A DNA stretch of 7,060 nucleotides, taken from assembly GCA_027022125.1 (NCBI GenBank), contig JALVZI010000050.1:8564-15623 (forward strand), read 5' to 3'. Shown piece after piece: positions 5,891 through 7,060 of this stretch. Numbering within the stretch: position 1 is the stretch's first letter; each line of letters opens with the position of its first letter. The notes below the pieces were generated by a model, which did not search any database, was not told the origin of the DNA, and was given only the letters and a program-made list of their open reading frames with translations. Origin of the DNA: Anaerolineae bacterium. GTDB taxonomy: Bacteria; Chloroflexota; Anaerolineae; 4572-78. The position numbers and the translations under genes are program-made.

Positions 5891-6886
5891 ATGCACCTCA
5901 TCATCCAGATTCCCTGTTACAACGAAGCCGACACGCTTCCGCAAACCATAGCGAACCTGCCGACCCGCATCCCCGGTGTTGACCGCATCGAAACCCTCAT
6001 CATCGACGACGGCAGCGCCGATGACACGGTAGCGGTGGCGCGCCGACTCGGCGTGGACCACATCGTCCGCCACCCCCATAACCGGGGGTTGGCGGCGGTG
6101 TTCCAAAGCGGCATCAACGCCTGTTTGAAACTCGGTGCGGACATCATCGTCAACACCGATGGCGACAACCAATACCCCGGCGACCAAATTTCGCAGTTGA
6201 TTGCCCCCATTCTGGCGGGCAAAGCCGATATGGTCATCGGCGACCGCCAAACGCACACCATCGAGCATTTTTCGCCGCTGAAACGCCTTTTGCAGCAGTG
6301 GGGCAGTTGGGTGGTGCGAGTCGCCTCTGGCACGGAAGTGCCCGACGCCACCAGTGGTTTCCGCGCCCTTTCGCGCGACGCGGCAATGCGCCTGTCCATT
6401 TTCACAAAATATACATACACGCTCGAAACCATCATTCAGGCGGGCAAAAAAGGACTCATCGTCACCAGCGTGCCCATCCGAGTGAACCCGCCCCTCCGCG
6501 AGTCGCGGCTCATCAAAAGCAACTGGGCGTACATCAAACGCAATGCCGCCACCATTTTGCGGCTGTACACTTTTTACGAGCCGCTGAAAACCTTTTCATA
6601 CCTCAGCCTCCCCTTCTTTTTGGTGGGAGTCATTCTGCTGGGGCGGTTTTTTTACTTTTATCTGTCCGGTGAAATTGACACCATCGGGCGGTTTGTGCAG
6701 TCGGTGATGATTGGCGGCACATCGCTCACGCTCGGATTCCTCATTTTCGTTTTGGGCGTACTCGCCGATTTGATTGCTGCCAACCGTCAATTGACGGAGG
6801 AAACACTCTACCGCATCAAACGGCTGGAACTGGACAACCCCGACGGCGACATCCCCCATTTGCTGACCCGTGCGTCTGAAGAGTAG
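5891..6886 (+). CDS. GT2 glycosyltransferase, polyprenyl-phosphate sugar synthase (DPM1-like) with two TM helices
   Basis: This 331-residue enzyme probably moves a sugar from a nucleotide donor to polyprenyl phosphate at the cytoplasmic membrane. The GT-A domain shows IPCYNEADTLPQTI (7-20), LIIDDGSADDT (36-46) with D39-D40, HNRGLAAVFQSGI (63-75), the metal-binding D-G-D (90-92) followed by NQYP, VIGDRQ (115-120), and the DATSGFRALSRDA stretch (152-164) that lines the acceptor site. ETIIQAGKKG (179-188) and the Arg-rich PPLRESRL loop (200-207) are typical of this branch. Two hydrophobic helices (about 236-258 and 270-296) and a short charged tail end the protein. Such enzymes feed lipid-linked sugars to GT-C transferases or to a flippase. 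The codon use is C-ending and richer in GC than in the four genes before it, so the gene may have a different history. It starts eight bases after the lipoprotein stop, with no clear Shine-Dalgarno. The product sugar is unknown. Confidence 0.92.
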   Translation: MHLIIQIPCYNEADTLPQTIANLPTRIPGVDRIETLIIDDGSADDTVAVARRLGVDHIVRHPHNRGLAAVFQSGINACLKLGADIIVNTDGDNQYPGDQISQLIAPILAGKADMVIGDRQTHTIEHFSPLKRLLQQWGSWVVRVASGTEVPDATSGFRALSRDAAMRLSIFTKYTYTLETIIQAGKKGLIVTSVPIRVNPPLRESRLIKSNWAYIKRNAATILRLYTFYEPLKTFSYLSLPFFLVGVILLGRFFYFYLSGEIDTIGRFVQSVMIGGTSLTLGFLIFVLGVLADLIAANRQLTEETLYRIKRLELDNPDGDIPHLLTRASEE

Positions 6887-6944
6887 TGCATCGTCTAACC
6901 TTAATTGTCGGGCTATTGCCCCAGAAAGATAAAAAAATTGAACC

Positions 6945-6968
6945 ACAGAGGCGCAGAGGAACAGAGGA
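6945..6968 (+). repeat. three 8-bp tandem CAGAGG units, 'CACAGAGGCACAGAGG'-type intergenic repeat
   Basis: ACAGAGGC, GCAGAGGA and ACAGAGGA follow each other with a strict period of eight bases; the motif is preceded by TTGAACC and followed by AAAATAAGG. Short repeats of this CCACAGAGGCACAGAGG style occur dispersed between genes in many bacterial genomes, and often generate false small-ORF calls. The rest of 6887-7060 holds no gene that I can support. A 4-bp GGGC/GCCC stem (6910-6921) after the GT2 stop is too weak to call a terminator. Confidence 0.75.
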
Positions 6969-7060
6969 AAATAAGGTTTGAGAGCCGGTTATGCGGCATT
7001 ATCTGAAATTTCCGGTAAAAAGTTGAAGCGGAACTCAAAAATTTAAAAACTGATGTTACG

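Noticed and set aside
5780..6435. Long minus-strand frames of 162 and 172 codons opposite the last GT2
   Set aside because: They are typical antisense shadows of a GC-rich gene; the plus strand carries all GT2 motifs and the antisense products are low in recognisable structure.
6908..6923. Terminator after the last GT2 (GGGC-TATT-GCCC)
   Set aside because: The stem is only four base pairs and is followed by an A-rich rather than a T-rich tract on the plus strand.
6596..6946. Minus-strand 116-codon frame starting in the CAGAGG repeat
   Set aside because: The MVQFFYLSG start comes from translating the antisense of the intergenic repeat, a common source of false gene calls, and the rest is antisense to the GT2 C-terminus.

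Overview
The window looks like a bacterial cell-surface glycoconjugate locus. The protein styles fit an Anaerolineae-like Chloroflexota genome: a secreted protein built of repeated 'LPLIM-N-SGxxTGF-VxNxGSS' beta-sandwich units, a Thr/Ser/Pro-linker lipoprotein with a transthyretin-like domain, and DPM-type GT2 enzymes with a two-helix tail. This assignment is an inference from protein style. No rRNA or other marker gene is present, so treat it as moderate to low confidence.

Layout. 1-957 (minus): a GT4-type glycosyltransferase, cut by the left window edge. 959-1882 (plus): a GT2 rhamnosyltransferase-like enzyme whose start codon lies one base from the divergent start of the first gene. 1863-2792 (plus): a class I SAM methyltransferase with an N-terminal four-cysteine knuckle, overlapping the GT2 gene by 20 bases. 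2855-3781 (plus): a multi-pass membrane protein of the LPG-synthase-TM / UPF0104 flippase-like family. 3782-3898: an AT-rich gap ending in a strong Shine-Dalgarno. 3899-5212: a secreted four-repeat surface protein. 5250-5282: a perfect 11-bp hairpin, probably a terminator. 5304-5882: a lipoprotein. 5891-6886: a polytopic GT2 (dolichyl-phosphate-mannose-synthase-like) enzyme with clearly more GC- and C-ending codon use. 6887-7060: no gene seen; it holds a three-unit 8-bp CAGAGG tandem repeat of the 'CACAGAGGCACAGAGG' intergenic type.

Working together (inference): the two plain glycosyltransferases, the methyltransferase and the flippase-like protein form a typical module for building, modifying and exporting a lipid-linked sugar chain. 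The third, membrane-anchored GT2 would charge a polyprenyl phosphate with a sugar. The secreted repeat protein and the lipoprotein are exported neighbours that could be carriers or surface partners of the glycan, but nothing in the sequence proves that link.

I did not find a convincing new defence, mobile or RNA-based system. The most unusual points are the one-base head-to-head gene start, the repeat protein inside a glycosylation cluster, the composition break near 5885 and the CAGAGG repeat at the right end. There are no tRNAs, rRNAs, CRISPR arrays or insertion sequences that I can support.
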